64,000 bases of DNA from Bemisia tabaci (Eukaryota; Arthropoda; Insecta; Hemiptera; Aleyrodidae): positions 682,001 to 746,000 of the forward strand of contig NC_092800.1 of NCBI RefSeq assembly GCF_918797505.1. The letters are read 5' to 3'. Positions 37,621 through 49,285 of the stretch are shown piece after piece. Numbering within the stretch: the first letter of the stretch is position 1; every line of letters starts with the position of its first letter. The notes beneath the pieces are model-generated. The model ran no database searches and was not told where the DNA came from. It worked only from the letters and a program-made list of their open reading frames with translations. The position numbers and the translations under genes were made by a program.

Positions 37621-39724
37621 TTAAAATTATTTGAGAAGTTTCAATGTTGATAATTTGGGAAGAAAAAAATATAGACTCGGCAAGAGGGGGCAAGGGAGGG
37701 GAAAGAATTCAAAAAGAGAGGAAGAAGAAATGGGTTTTAGAGATTTTCCCAGGGTATATCAAGAAATCTTAAGGAACACAAACAAATAAGTTTTCATCAT
37801 TCCACAAAGCTCATAAAAATCTCTTTCATGGAGGATTATAGGAAAAGATACACTGAATAAGATACAAAAAAATTAGAAATTGGATAGTCTTAAAAATTGT
37901 TTGCATAGACTTACATTGGTGTACAGGGACGCTAAATTCTCCATTTTGAAGGCTTAGTTTTGATATACTGGAAAAAAAAAGAAGAAAAAATTAGATTAGG
38001 ATGAGTAGAAGAACATTCTCATGAGACCACGAGGCTTTTAAACATTAATGAAGAATATCTTGGCTCTTCTCAATGAAATTAAAATTTCAAAGTTAAAAGT
38101 TAGACAAAAAATACTTATATAGCTCAAAATGTACTTGAATCATTAGGACAAAGCGCAAAAACGGCGTTTCTCAGCAGGTAAGGGAGCTATGCATCCCTTA
38201 CAAATATTCCAATTGGTCCCAAATTTTGCGCAACTCTACTACTGTATTCTGCCTTTCAGATTTTCTTCTCGGAAACAATAGTCTTAACACACTGAGTGTG
38301 TTAAAATTTCACGAAGTGAAAATAAGAGGAATCACAATTCGTGTCTCGGAGGTGCGCACCCTCCAAAATTCAACGAAACAACCTGGAATTATTCTCAATT
38401 TTTTTCTTCTCACCGATCTTCAAGAATTTCTAGGTACTAGAAACCAAAAATTACTTTCTGAATCACCCTGTTGGGCACACGGGCATTTTAACATGGATAT
38501 TCACCTGCACCGGAGAAAGGTAAGATTTTGACCCTTTCTCACTGTTAGCCCAATTCCACATGGCCTGACATACCTACAGGAGGCAATGGCAACATGCAGC
38601 TACTATTTAGAGTGGTGACTTTAAGGTAAATTACAATGTCGGATGAAAAAGGGACGATGTTCAAGTATTTTACACACAAATTTTGTGCCTTGCATCTTAC
38701 CCGTATGAGTGTTGATATCAAGAAAACAGCTAGGATCAATGGGCGAAATGTCATTCTCCAATGAAGAAATTCTGTTGTTGAAGAAAATCAACAGTAACAC
38801 AAAAACATCACACTGCGAATATCATTACTGAAAAGTTTGAAGGAGCTCTTTGATTTCATGTGGGCAGATAAACAAAGAGAAACTTGCGAGAACTTGCACA
38901 TGAAACTTCTAATGGGACCGCCGTAATCGACTGAGGAAAAAAACAGATTGGAGCACTGAAAAAGATGTATGAATCGATCAAAAGTTTGTAGAGAAAAAAC
39001 TGACAGTTTTCAAGATGTGATCATTGATCTAATAAAGTGAAACCCCTAGTAATGAGAAAGTAGTACATAGTGGGTGAGAAAGAAACTATGATAACCTAAA
39101 AAGTAAGATGCTTTAGAAAAGAGGAAAAAAGTTGAACTTACAGAATGCTTGGATAAGATGAACTGCGACAGAAGGCAAGGAAGCAGTCATCATAGAAAGA
39201 ATTTTAATCTTGAAACTTGCAGCTGTCACATTGAACTTTCGATAAATTCCGAAAAAACTGAGACGAGATCACTTCACTTCCCACAGAAATTGATAACTGT
39301 AACGCACAGTGTTATCAGCGAAAAAATGCTAAACCCCCTTTCCAAAGATTTGTTTCCCTATGACCTAATTTCGGCCGAAAAATCCCGTGATGTCGAAATA
39401 GCCTCCATGTATCTTTCGTGATTTTTCGGCCTTAAACTGGAAAAATTATTTAGAATATTTGAGAATAAACTGAAGAAAGAAATATTAAATATTGTCGAAC
39501 TGTGGAAACTTTAAAAAAAATCCCTTGACGTTGCCAACACTACTATAGATTTAACAAAGATTTTTGCTTTTAAAGGAATTTTGAATGTAGATTTGTAAAC
39601 ACCGGAAAGTTGTGGATAACCTCACATTTTGTGCTCCGTTCCGTATCTGCCGTATCAAAACATTTGGCTTCTGATAAATCCGGTGTTTTACCCATTTCGT
39701 CATTTTATCTCGTGATCTTTGAAA
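37621..39724. other. Upstream of RPB11: no gene recognised
   Basis: AT-rich. Short open frames at 38226-38531 and 39149-39421 have no recognisable motif. The RPB11 promoter must lie near the right edge, but I see no clear TATA box. Confidence 0.5.
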
Positions 39725-39777
39725 ATGAATGCCCCTCCAACCTTCGAATCATTTCTTCTCTTTGAAGGAGAAAAAAA
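39725..39777 (+). CDS. POLR2J: RPB11 exon 1
   Basis: 53 nt from ATG, ends in phase 2 at AA|GTAAGA. Encodes residues 1-17 plus two bases of Lys18, starting [10 protein letters not shown] as in other animals. Confidence 0.96.
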
Positions 39778-42757
39778 GTAAGAACAACTAGTTTTATCCT
39801 TTGGGTTACTTTGTTTGTGGTGGCCGAGCAGTATGTTTTGATCACCCTCTCTTGTCTGCACTAATCATTCTCACTTTTCTTCAGTGTTGAAATTTTATTT
39901 AAGTTTTTATTTATCTTATTATAGCAGTAGTACCTATATTCAGATGCTTTGCTTTCTCTAATTCTTACTCAGCACTTAATGAGGGGTTGGCAAGCCCAAC
40001 GGAACAGCGAAACATGCCTCCGTACGCCCTTCCTCTGTGGCATTCCCAGGACCTTCCCCTCTCTCTGAGAAAAATCTGTCAGTGATGCCCTCAGAATTTA
40101 TTTTATTTGTCTTGTTTTAACTGACACGAGTAAATAGGTATGCTCATACAAGCGCACTACTTTCAATGCGCACCTCTCGATGGGAGTTGCGGAATATGAA
40201 TATGTGCGTTTTGCTGAAATTAAAGATAGCTCCTAAAAACTCCTGTCCCTGTCATTACGTTTTCAATGCTTTTGAAATTTAGATCCTTAAAGTCTGCATT
40301 CAAGGAAAAACCTTGAATCTTGAAGGAGGAAATAGGACCACATTTTCCAATTAGGATCTGTGTACTACTTCTGACTCATCCATATAAGCACTTATCAGCA
40401 TAGGAAAATAATTGGGACATTTACTGTTCCTGAAATGAGCCAGAATTTGGATTTCCTTACCGCCAAATGTAGTCTTATCAAGGCGTAGGCATGTAGTCAT
40501 GTACTGCTGGGAAGAAGTATTTTTTCGCATTCAAATCAGGTCTTCGATTTTTCATTTTATTTTTAATTCAAATTTGAAGATACAATATGCCTCTTGATCG
40601 AGATCTTTTCCAACTTGTATCAAGATGAGTATGCATGTTCTGACAAGGTTAATACAAAGGTTTTCAAGGTGCATCTCTGAATGCGGATCTTGAAATACCA
40701 GATGTTTTGTTTGATCATTGAAACGCTTGTATAAATGTAAGTAGCTATTGATCGATTAACCGTCTCAGTTCTTGTGGATCACCTCAACCTCTTAGTACAA
40801 GTTCTCTCCAATGGAATACTATTAATAAATTAGCATCATTTCTTTTTCTTTCACAGGGTTATTAAAGAAGTAGAGTCTAAGGTACAGAACGCGGCAATAT
40901 TCACCATCAATAAAGAAGATCACACTCTTGGCAACATGATCAGAGAGTAAGTCTCCTTCATCCATCTTTTTATCGGATTACTATGATTGTTAAAATTCAT
41001 ATTTTAAATGTCAATCAAAAATCTCTCCTCTTTACCTGAATAGTCGGAAGCTCAAACCATGAAGCTTTGAAAAGATGCTTAAGTTTTTTCTCTCTCACCT
41101 TGAGGCCTTTTCGATTAATGAGGCTTTTGAACCCGCCATTATTAGTTAAATAAACAAATCTTTCAACTCAAATATTGCCCTCATATTTAATGATTTGTGA
41201 ACCTAAAGGTACAACATACGTAGAATATCAAAACTGTTCAGTCGTCCAAAAAGATGCAAATTTTTTCCTCCAATTAGATTTTCCCTCTTCATATCATGCT
41301 TTGATTTTGTTCACACTTTTTGTTTACAACTCTTTGTTCATTTTGTGCCCTTTGAGTCTGTATTCCTTCAGTCATAATTTTGCTCTTTTTTTCTAGTCAA
41401 CTTCTCAAAGACCCTCAAGTCCTGTTTGCTGGTTACAAAGTTCCTCATCCCCTGGAGCACAAATTCGTCCTTCGAATCCAAACCAGCTCAGCTGACTACA
41501 GGCCCGAAGAAGCTCTTGTGAATGCTATCACGGATTTGATCGCAGAACTTTCACTTTTTGAAGAAAGATTCAAGGTTTGCAGATCTAAATTTTATAGATG
41601 ATTTAATCGAATGTTGTACAATTGAGTGCAATTCAGTGGCCTCATTCGTTTTCCAACAAAATTCTAATAAGTAAGGCAAGAATAATTTTTATGAAAATAA
41701 AATATAAGCAGCCATTTGTCACCTTTGGGTCTTGTCCACACGAGCGCAGTTTGAGGAACTATATGGTAAACTATTCAACAAACAGGGATATTGCAGAAAA
41801 CAGGGATATTGCAGAATAAGTTATAGCTGACAATGAGTTATATTAAGTTCCAGGAACAAGTGTGCCGGAATTCGGGCTAACTACTTTCATGTAGACAAGG
41901 CCTTGGAAAAATTATGTCCATCCACTTATATACTACTTTAGAATCCCAAAAGTAGTCAAATGACAGCAGTATAGAGAGAATGATCAAGGATTTCAATGCC
42001 CTGTTTCGTCTGAGTTCTGAACAGTGTACATGCCATCCAAACAAGACCTTTTCAGCTCAATTGGTCAAAAATTCACCAAGTTGTGACCTTTAAAAGATAA
42101 TTTGTAGCGTGTCTGCTGATAGGATTTTCAAAAAATATTTCTGTGAAAAATTAATAAGGCTTGAAAATCTTTGAAAAACATTAAGTTGCAATTAAATTGT
42201 TGAGTACCATCGGAGTAAATAAATTCAAGAACTGTTGGCAAGATCTTCCAATCCAGGGTTGCCATAATTTCTTCATCTTCAAATTCCTGGACTTTCCTTG
42301 ACTCCGAAATTTTCCAATTCCCTGACCTTAATTGAACAAAATTTCCCAGTTCATTATTCCTCTCCTAAAATACCTATTTTCCGCTAATCTTTTGACAATA
42401 TTTCCTTTTTTGACAGTTGCAAAACTGATGGATAAAAACATTCAGTTGCGGGTTGAAAGATGACGAGCCTTAAAATGACCAGTAGACTGAACAGTTGGAA
42501 GATCAGTGATGTTTTAATGATTTGTAGGGGTGTCAAAAATTCCCTGACTTTCCAAACTGTGGCAATCCTGCAACCCTACGTATTTTTTGGTCATGAATCA
42601 TGTTTTTTAGGTTAAACTGGTTCCCTTTTCCTTATGAATCACACATCGTTCCTTCAGGTTCTAATTTTGCTCTTTCTATTTTGTTCTCTAATTTTGCTCT
42701 AATTTTTTGTTTTCTTCTCAGGATGCAGTCAAGGAGAAGAAAGAAGGACTCGACTAA
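39725..42757 (+). CDS. POLR2J: DNA-directed RNA polymerase II subunit RPB11 (4 exons, complete, 118 aa)
   Basis: Small core subunit that pairs with RPB3 to nucleate RNA polymerase II assembly in the nucleus, the eukaryotic counterpart of half of the bacterial alpha dimer. Exons 39725-39777, 40857-40946, 41397-41574, 42722-42757 (357 nt including stop). Frame is kept at each junction; donors are GTAAGA, GTAAGT and GTTTGC (the last weak). Product starts [18 protein letters not shown], has the family signature [15 protein letters not shown], then [20 protein letters not shown] and FVLRIQT, and ends KEKKEGLD. The known protein is 117 residues in human, so length fits. Everything needed for function seems present. 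Intron 3 holds a family E copy and intron 1 a family H copy. The gene is convergent with rabaptin. Confidence 0.98.
40334..40480. mobile_element. Family H fold-back element, copy 2 (RPB11 intron 1)
   Basis: ctgactcatccatataagca and gaaatgagccagaatttgg in the order seen at 12907; ends ggaccacattttccaatt and ccgccaaatgtagtc. Confidence 0.65.
40857..40946 (+). CDS. POLR2J: RPB11 exon 2
   Basis: 90 nt, acceptor TTTCACAG, donor GTAAGT. Encodes [15 protein letters not shown] and [12 protein letters not shown], the dimerisation signature. Confidence 0.97.
41397..41574 (+). CDS. POLR2J: RPB11 exon 3
   Basis: 178 nt, acceptor TTTCTAG, donor GTTTGC. Encodes [20 protein letters not shown] through [13 protein letters not shown]. 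The donor is a poor match to consensus but the join restores the family sequence. Confidence 0.96.
42254..42570. mobile_element. Family E element, copy 3 (RPB11 intron 3)
   Basis: CAGGGTTGCCATAA ... gtggcaatcctg with CCCTGAC-type repeats inside. Flanking hexamers ccaatc and caaccc only partly agree, so it is older or imprecisely bounded. Confidence 0.75.
42722..42757 (+). CDS. POLR2J: RPB11 exon 4
   Basis: 36 nt, acceptor TTCTCAG, phase 0. Encodes [11 protein letters not shown] and TAA. A 3' UTR follows; AATAAA nearest downstream is at about 43446, beyond a family S element. Confidence 0.95.
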   Translation, partial: DAVKEKKEGLD

Positions 42758-43079
42758 CTGTTTCGCCGCTCCTTCAAAAAAAGAAATTTTAAAACCGCAA
42801 CATATTCCTCAACTGCTGCGATGATGATCAAGAGCTCAAACTGAAGCCACCATTTGTATTGCCAAAAATCTTGAAAGGAGATTTTCAAAATACCACTTAA
42901 TTTGGTGCCCAATTCCAAAAGTATTACATTTTGTCCTCTTCATGCTGTATCTTCCGGTTCATTTCAATTTTGACATACCTTTATTATGAGATCCCCTATT
43001 ATTTTCCATACTTATGTAATTTTAATATTGTAAATATATTTTTTCATACCACACAATAATGTATACTTGCCAATACCCT

Positions 43080-43325
43080 CACTTGAGGAGCTTGGAGGAC
43101 AAGGCGTGTAAGTGCAGTTTTTGTCACTTGAAAATTGAGACATTAATAATTTCAAGTAAAACTAGTCCTAATGCATTTTCTGTGAAAAATTTGCTCCCAA
43201 ATTCCTTTAAACTTTCTCTCTGCCATAAGAATCCATGTAATTTCTAAACTCCGAACACGTATTTCTTTAAATAGCAGAAAGTACACTTGTGCGCCTTGTC
43301 CTCCAAGCCCCTCATTCCAAGTTTA
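43080..43325. mobile_element. Family S inverted-repeat element at the 3' side of RPB11
   Basis: cttgaggagcttggaggaca, aggcgtgtaagtgc and inverse gcgccttgtcctccaagccc, ctcattccaag; ends of about 40 bp. It could lie inside the RPB11 3' UTR. Confidence 0.8.
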
Positions 43326-46300
43326 CCAATGTTAGGATTCCTTTCAGGGATAATCTCATTCTGCAAAAGAAGACGTAAAAAATATTTTTTCCATAATTTA
43401 TTTAATTATTTACAAAGACATAAAAGTATGGAGCTCTTTTTTAAAAAATAAACTATATACTCATCAGCAAATAACAAACAAGACATATGAGATAACAACG
43501 TGCAGGACGAACAAAAACTCACTGACAATCAATAAAAAATAATTCAAATAGCAAATAAAAAGGAATTACGCACTTAAAATTAAACTGACAAGGAATAAGA
43601 TTAAAACTGATTTATCTCGTAATGCAGTACATAACACAGTCATCGAGGGGAGAAACTAAAAATAAGATCACAAGATATCCCAGCCACAGAGACCTTCATT
43701 GAGAGATATCTCATGCTGTTACAAGCAAGAAAACCACATATCCCAGGCAAAACTTTTTCCAAGCAACAGTTTACAATCACAATAAAGAAAAAATTGTAAT
43801 ACCTCATGAAGAGGTATATGAAATACAGATTAGAAGAAAATTTTTCAATGTAGATCCATCATACGGGAGTATCTTTTTAGCTTCGAGCACCGGCACTAAA
43901 AGTGACTCTGATTTTATAGTGCTCTAACTGATTTTTCGCAGAAGTTTTTTTGTCTTACTGCGAATTGAATTCAACAAAAATAGGTCAACTAACATCTTAG
44001 AAAATATTGCAATAGGTACTAAACTACATACATGATCGCTTTCAAATTAATTCACGGCTACAATATGATTTGATGTATTGTAAGAGACCGCCTCTGAAAT
44101 TTGAGCTTTGAAATTTTAATTCAAACGCATCATGAGGCCCTGAAAAATTTTCAGACTTAGAAATTGTTTTATGGCATCAGTTCATTTTTCTTGATGAAAA
44201 TGAACAAGATTTATAAAAACCTGCTGAAAAGTAGGAAGGGGGTGGTTATAATTTCTGAATTGCTCACATCATGACGGGGGTGAGTCCCATATGACATCAA
44301 TATATCTGCTAAATCCAAAATTTGTAGCATGGAAAATGGACCACATCGACCGCTTTTAAGTGTAATCCGTCAATAACTATAATTCTAAACAATTCTGTGA
44401 GTACAAGTTTTTCCATAGGCCAGAGCATTTTTGGGGAAATGGATGACAAAAATGTCTGTACCTACTTATATGTATGTCATCAACCTCTTTCTAAGATGTC
44501 AGGAATGCAAGCACCTTCTTTTTATCTCTACAATTAAGGAGGAAATGATTATTTTTATATTTGTGTCAAATAACTATCAAATAAACCAAGAGAATGATAA
44601 ATTCATGTTTTCCTTTCGAAATCTATAGTATCAACAATGTTTGAACTTCGAAAAAAAAATTAGTGCACCATTCATTTGATTCTTAAAATAGTCAGCAAGA
44701 AGTTTGTTATGGAGCTCACTCTCTTACAGTGAAAAATGCAAAGCATTTGGGCAGTGTCCAGCCAAAGGTAACCAAGTAAACTTTGAAAAAACTGACTCGG
44801 CCATAATGCTGCACTTGTGGAGAGGCGTAAATTCTCCTGCGGACCATGAAAAGTCCGACATGATACAGAGAATACAAAAATTTGACTTGACGCTTGTTTT
44901 TTCCATTGGCCTCATGACGAAATGAAACTTTGGCCTATTTTTCGCAGTTCAAAGTCTGTGTCAATTGGTTCTTTTTCCTAACCATTGTCAATTATGGTGC
45001 CATCGAAGCTATCATAAAAATATGGATAAGAACAAAAGGAACATAACCAACATTTTTGGAAAATTTGAGTTAATTCACTCTAATTTTTAGTATTCTCAAG
45101 AGGAGTTTTTAGAGCGTAAAAAAATTGGTTATGATGAATAACACCAGGCACAAGATAAAAAGTTTCAAAAACTGTAAATTACATTGGGAGCAATGCAATT
45201 GCCGACTTGAATTTCATCAATATCTTCCATTGGTAAGATGTAGTTAGGGTTCTTGGCTTTTTCATACAAATGTTTGAATAAAACAATATAATTCCCAATT
45301 CCCAGACTGACAGGTTGATCATGATCATAGAGTCAGAATTTTAAAATTGAAACAGGAGCATAACTGTACAGATTGGAATAGATCAAATCAAATTTAAATG
45401 TCGGGTTATTGCCTTGACAAATAAGATGAAGTTATCAATTAAGTTTATGGTTAGTCCAACACACAGCCTTTTATGCAACAAATGGTACGCTCAAATACTG
45501 AGCTAAGATAGGTCTTTTTCACGGTCATATTTAAATAAATATGTCATTGAAATAAGGTGTTCAACCCAAAAGTGATTGATCGTGAGAATTGGATGGTTTT
45601 TAAGTTAAAAATCTATAGATTTAGACATTTTTTGAAGACCATCTTTTCGGTGGTCAAAGTTGGAACAAAAATTTTTGAATAAAAATTCACTATAGCTGCC
45701 TCAAAGACTTCGCCAAGAAAAAATTGGTGGTTGCACAATACTCTCTCCCTCTGGCTAGGATAAGAAATTTTTTTCTTTTTTAAAAAAAAAAAAAAGACAT
45801 ACAGATGGATAGAAATCACAATGCTCTTGAGATTACGAGTTTTCAGGAAATTTTGATAATTTGCCATAGGAATTATTTAAAGCTATGTATATTCAATGAA
45901 AGTTAGATCTGCAGTATAACTTCCAAGATTTTTACAGTAATCGAAATTTATTTTTCACAAGAACGATCCCACAGATTCATACTCTAATCACCTACCCATA
46001 AAAATAAAATTTAACACTAATCCTTGTACTCTTTTAAAATTTAAATATTTATAACCACACGTACGGGTGAGCGCGTTTTACAGCAAGGTGCACGAGAGAT
46101 AGTAGGAAAGATAATTAAAAAAATAAATTTGAAACAGCACAGCACTGCACTGTCATCGACAAATCACTAAGCAAGCTTTCTTGACACTATCCCATCAACG
46201 CTTGAATCATATGAGACATTGATGATTATTAGAAACAAGATAGAGAGAAGTAAATTAAAATGGTTAAAAACGAGTATTTATGATTAGGAATGAAACGACT

Positions 46301-46929
46301 ACTTGGTTTTCGAGACCAATTAGATGACAAGAGAAAATGTTTTGATTTATAAGTTTTTTCTTCGATAAAATTTTCAAGAAAATGTTCTCTTGGCATGATA
46401 AACAAAAAAAAAAAGGCTGAGAAACGCTTTGAGTTAAAAATTTGACAAAACCAGAAAGTTATTTGACAAATAAAAAAAAGACACCTTAGTAAGGACAAGA
46501 TCCTTTTGAAGTCAAAAGGTTTCCAACAATGTCAATAGAAACTCAGATTATCCAACCTCTAAATGATTTGACTGGATTTTTGGGAGCAGAAACTTCGAAT
46601 TCCTTTCTCTTACTCTATTTTTTACGCCATTAGAGGGATTAAAGTCTTCCTCACAGCAACGTGATATCAAATGTGCTACTTTGAATACTAAACTACATTA
46701 TTATTGATATCACATATGTTATAAACTAAAAAGACTCAATCAACAAATTATCCTAACGATCATTTGACACCCCTCCTGCTAAAAAGAACTGCCTGCTGAA
46801 TTTAAGCATTGAAATACATAGTCTCTCATCAAAATTTCATGTAGCAATTTGATTCACAATAAACTTTGATTTATCATGTGAGTGGAAAATTCAAACTGTT
46901 CGTAACCAATGCTACATAAAAATGATAAT
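43326..46929. other. Between RPB11 and rabaptin: no gene recognised
   Basis: Strongly AT-rich with A runs (for example 45780-45796). No coding region or recognised repeat with clear ends. The rabaptin and RPB11 3' UTRs may extend in from either side. Confidence 0.5.
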
Positions 46930-47053
46930 GTCTTAGTTGCAAGTTAATTTTAGTAATTTTCGTTTCAAAAATCGTGTTTTGTGTGAAATTTTGAAACAGA
47001 AACATAAATCAGAAAGTTTAAAATTCGTACCTAATCCAGTGGTCCATTGAGTT
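46930..47053. repeat. Family P right-end fragment
   Basis: aaaattcgtacctaatccag and tggtccattgag match the right end of the copy at 29608-30150. Confidence 0.6.
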
Positions 47054-48627
47054 TCCATAGTAAATTTGAGGCAGTCTGAGGGTTGAATTACCTTAAGTTT
47101 TCCGATATAATCATGTGCGAAACTATCAACACTTCCCAAGATAATGTTGACAACAAACACGTGAGACTGTTTTCCTTGTTGCGGTGGAGCAAAGAAGGGC
47201 ACTCTAGCCTCCTATGCTTTGTGCAAAACAAATTCCTGATTCCACCTATAGGTAGAATAGACAGTATCTAGAAGTCTCATTCGAAAGATAAAAATGTTTA
47301 AAGTTTTTGGAAGATTCCATAATTCTTAAAAATTTACATCACAGCTGCAAATGATAAAGCGCGAGGGTCATTCATTAGAAAGTAATGTAGTCTTTTTGTT
47401 TCTCTAAAGAGCCATAGTTGTTTAGGAAAAACCCGAATAAATCGTTGGGTTCTTAATTCGATTGGCTTTAATTTTTTTGAAATTGGACCATGGTAACATT
47501 CAAGCGAGCACATTTCCAGTGTTGCGGTTGCCGTTTGCACCGTCAAATTCGACTACAAAGGAAGATGAGAAATGTGTTACGAAACGTGCCGAGACAGAAA
47601 AAATGTAATTTTTTTTATACTTTACCTCATGATGACATCATTTATGCCAATATGATAGAGAGTTGCTTTGAGAATTGCAACAAGGAATTCAGAATAATTG
47701 ACAGAGTTTACTCACTTGGGGTAAGCATTTACATCACGATATAGTCAGCCCTCACGTCACAACTTGACCGACCTTTTGGTTAGAACAAACCCTCCTTGAA
47801 AAGTTTTTCCTCTTCCCACGTTCAGTTTAAATCTTAAACCTCTTAACTTTTATTTTTGTACAAAATTAAAATAAAGTCTTGGTGAGTTCCTAACAGAGAC
47901 TGCCTGGAAGGTGCAAACTCTTAACCTACCTTTAATCTTAAACCGGTTTAATAGACGACCTGCTGAATTATTTGACCGAGGGATTCCCAAATTTATTCAA
48001 GACTTCAAAGAGATGGATGATAACGGCGTGGAAAAATTTCTTTCCTGAAGGTTCCCATAGTTTGTGTTGGGGACAGGGACCCCTTTGATTTTTGAAGTTG
48101 AGTTAAGTTCGGTTAGTGTAAAGCCAGGCATTCAGTTATGTAATTTAGATCGGCACGTGTCATGCAACATGACCGTTATGCAACCATTACGCAATCATTA
48201 TGTAATAACACCTATAAAAGCTCCAGCTCTTCAGCTTTTCAGCGAGTAGTCATCACAGTCCCATCCTGTCCACAGCTCCCGGGCACAACTGCTGTTTGGC
48301 TGCCCCTTCTTGCACTTAACGTCGTAAGGGTACGCCTGAAGTTTGGCTACCTTTGGCGCGCACGCCTGTGTTTAGCTGCGAGCTACGGCACCTCCCTGGC
48401 ACGCCTGCTGTTTGACTGCCACTCACTTATTTACTCATTTATGCTTTTCCTAGGGACAGGATGACTGGTTAGGGAAACTAGATGCCTGGCCTGACAAGGC
48501 ATACCCGTTTTATTTTCGTTATTTGTTCTTGGTTGTACGGCTCTCTGTGATGAGAATATCGCGCGGCTTGATGCCAATTCGATCTTCTGAGAGAGCCAAA
48601 ATCAAATAAATAGCGTTCTTTTCAGTT

Positions 48628-48673
<46 letters not shown>

Positions 48674-49120
48674 AAGGGCTTACATTAAACCTCAGTTTTC
48701 TTGGTTAAATTTCGTTCGAAATAGATGAAACCCATTGCTACAGCAGTTTTATTTTTACCATCATCAGAGTGCAAGAAAAACAAGAGGAGACTTAACTTTC
48801 TGAATGACCTTCGCACGTTCGAAAAATGTGTTAAGAGATTTCAAATTCTGATTTTAGTGAGCACTATTAGAGTAAATCATTTTGTAAAAACCCCTTCTGA
48901 TGAATGACTTTTCAAGAAAAATGTAGCTTTTGCACAGATAACTTAAATGTTACAGCACACAGTTTGAAGAACAAGCAGGAACTATTGCAGATTGGAGTTT
49001 GAATGATTTTTTGCCACACTACAGCTGGTGACTTTGATTGCGCCCTCTTGTTTAGGTCATAATGTCTTTGGCTTAAGAGATTTTGTTTCTGGGTGGCTTA
49101 AAAACTAAATAACTAAAAAA
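47054..49120. other. 3' flank of rabaptin; retroposon-like tail at right
   Basis: No coding region recognised. About 48060-48633 is richer in GC than its surroundings and ends with aaataaatag, then 39 A at 48634-48672, so it looks like the 3' end of a retroposed transcript on the plus strand. Its 5' boundary and any target duplication are not found. Confidence 0.45.
48634..48672 (+). repeat. Poly(A) tract, 39 nt, with upstream AATAAA
   Basis: AATAAA about 30 nt before the A run (caaataaatag at about 48604). Poly(A) signal at the right distance from the tract supports retroposition rather than slippage alone. Confidence 0.65.
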
Positions 49121-49285
49121 TTAGTGAGGTATAGGAGGGTCTGTGCTGAAAAACGGGGCAGTTTCACGGTCTAGGAGTGTGTGACAGATTCCGCACACTT
49201 TTGAAGGTCGCTGATGAGGCCCGCTTTTGACTTGGTGAGAGAGACACGCAGTGCAGAATATTCTACCGCAATGCCGGCAGTGTTG
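49121..49285 (-). CDS. RABEP1: Rabaptin last exon, FYVE finger second half and stop
   Basis: 54 codons and TAA. QHCRHCGRIFCTACL gives the R-x-HCR-x-CG core (RRQHCRHCG across the junction; the usual first His is Gln), then SKVCGICHTLLDRE and a short tail ending PPIPH. Confidence 0.96.
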   Translation of the reverse strand, partial: QHCRHCGRIFCTACLSHQVKSGPHQRPSKVCGICHTLLDRETAPFFSTDPPIPH

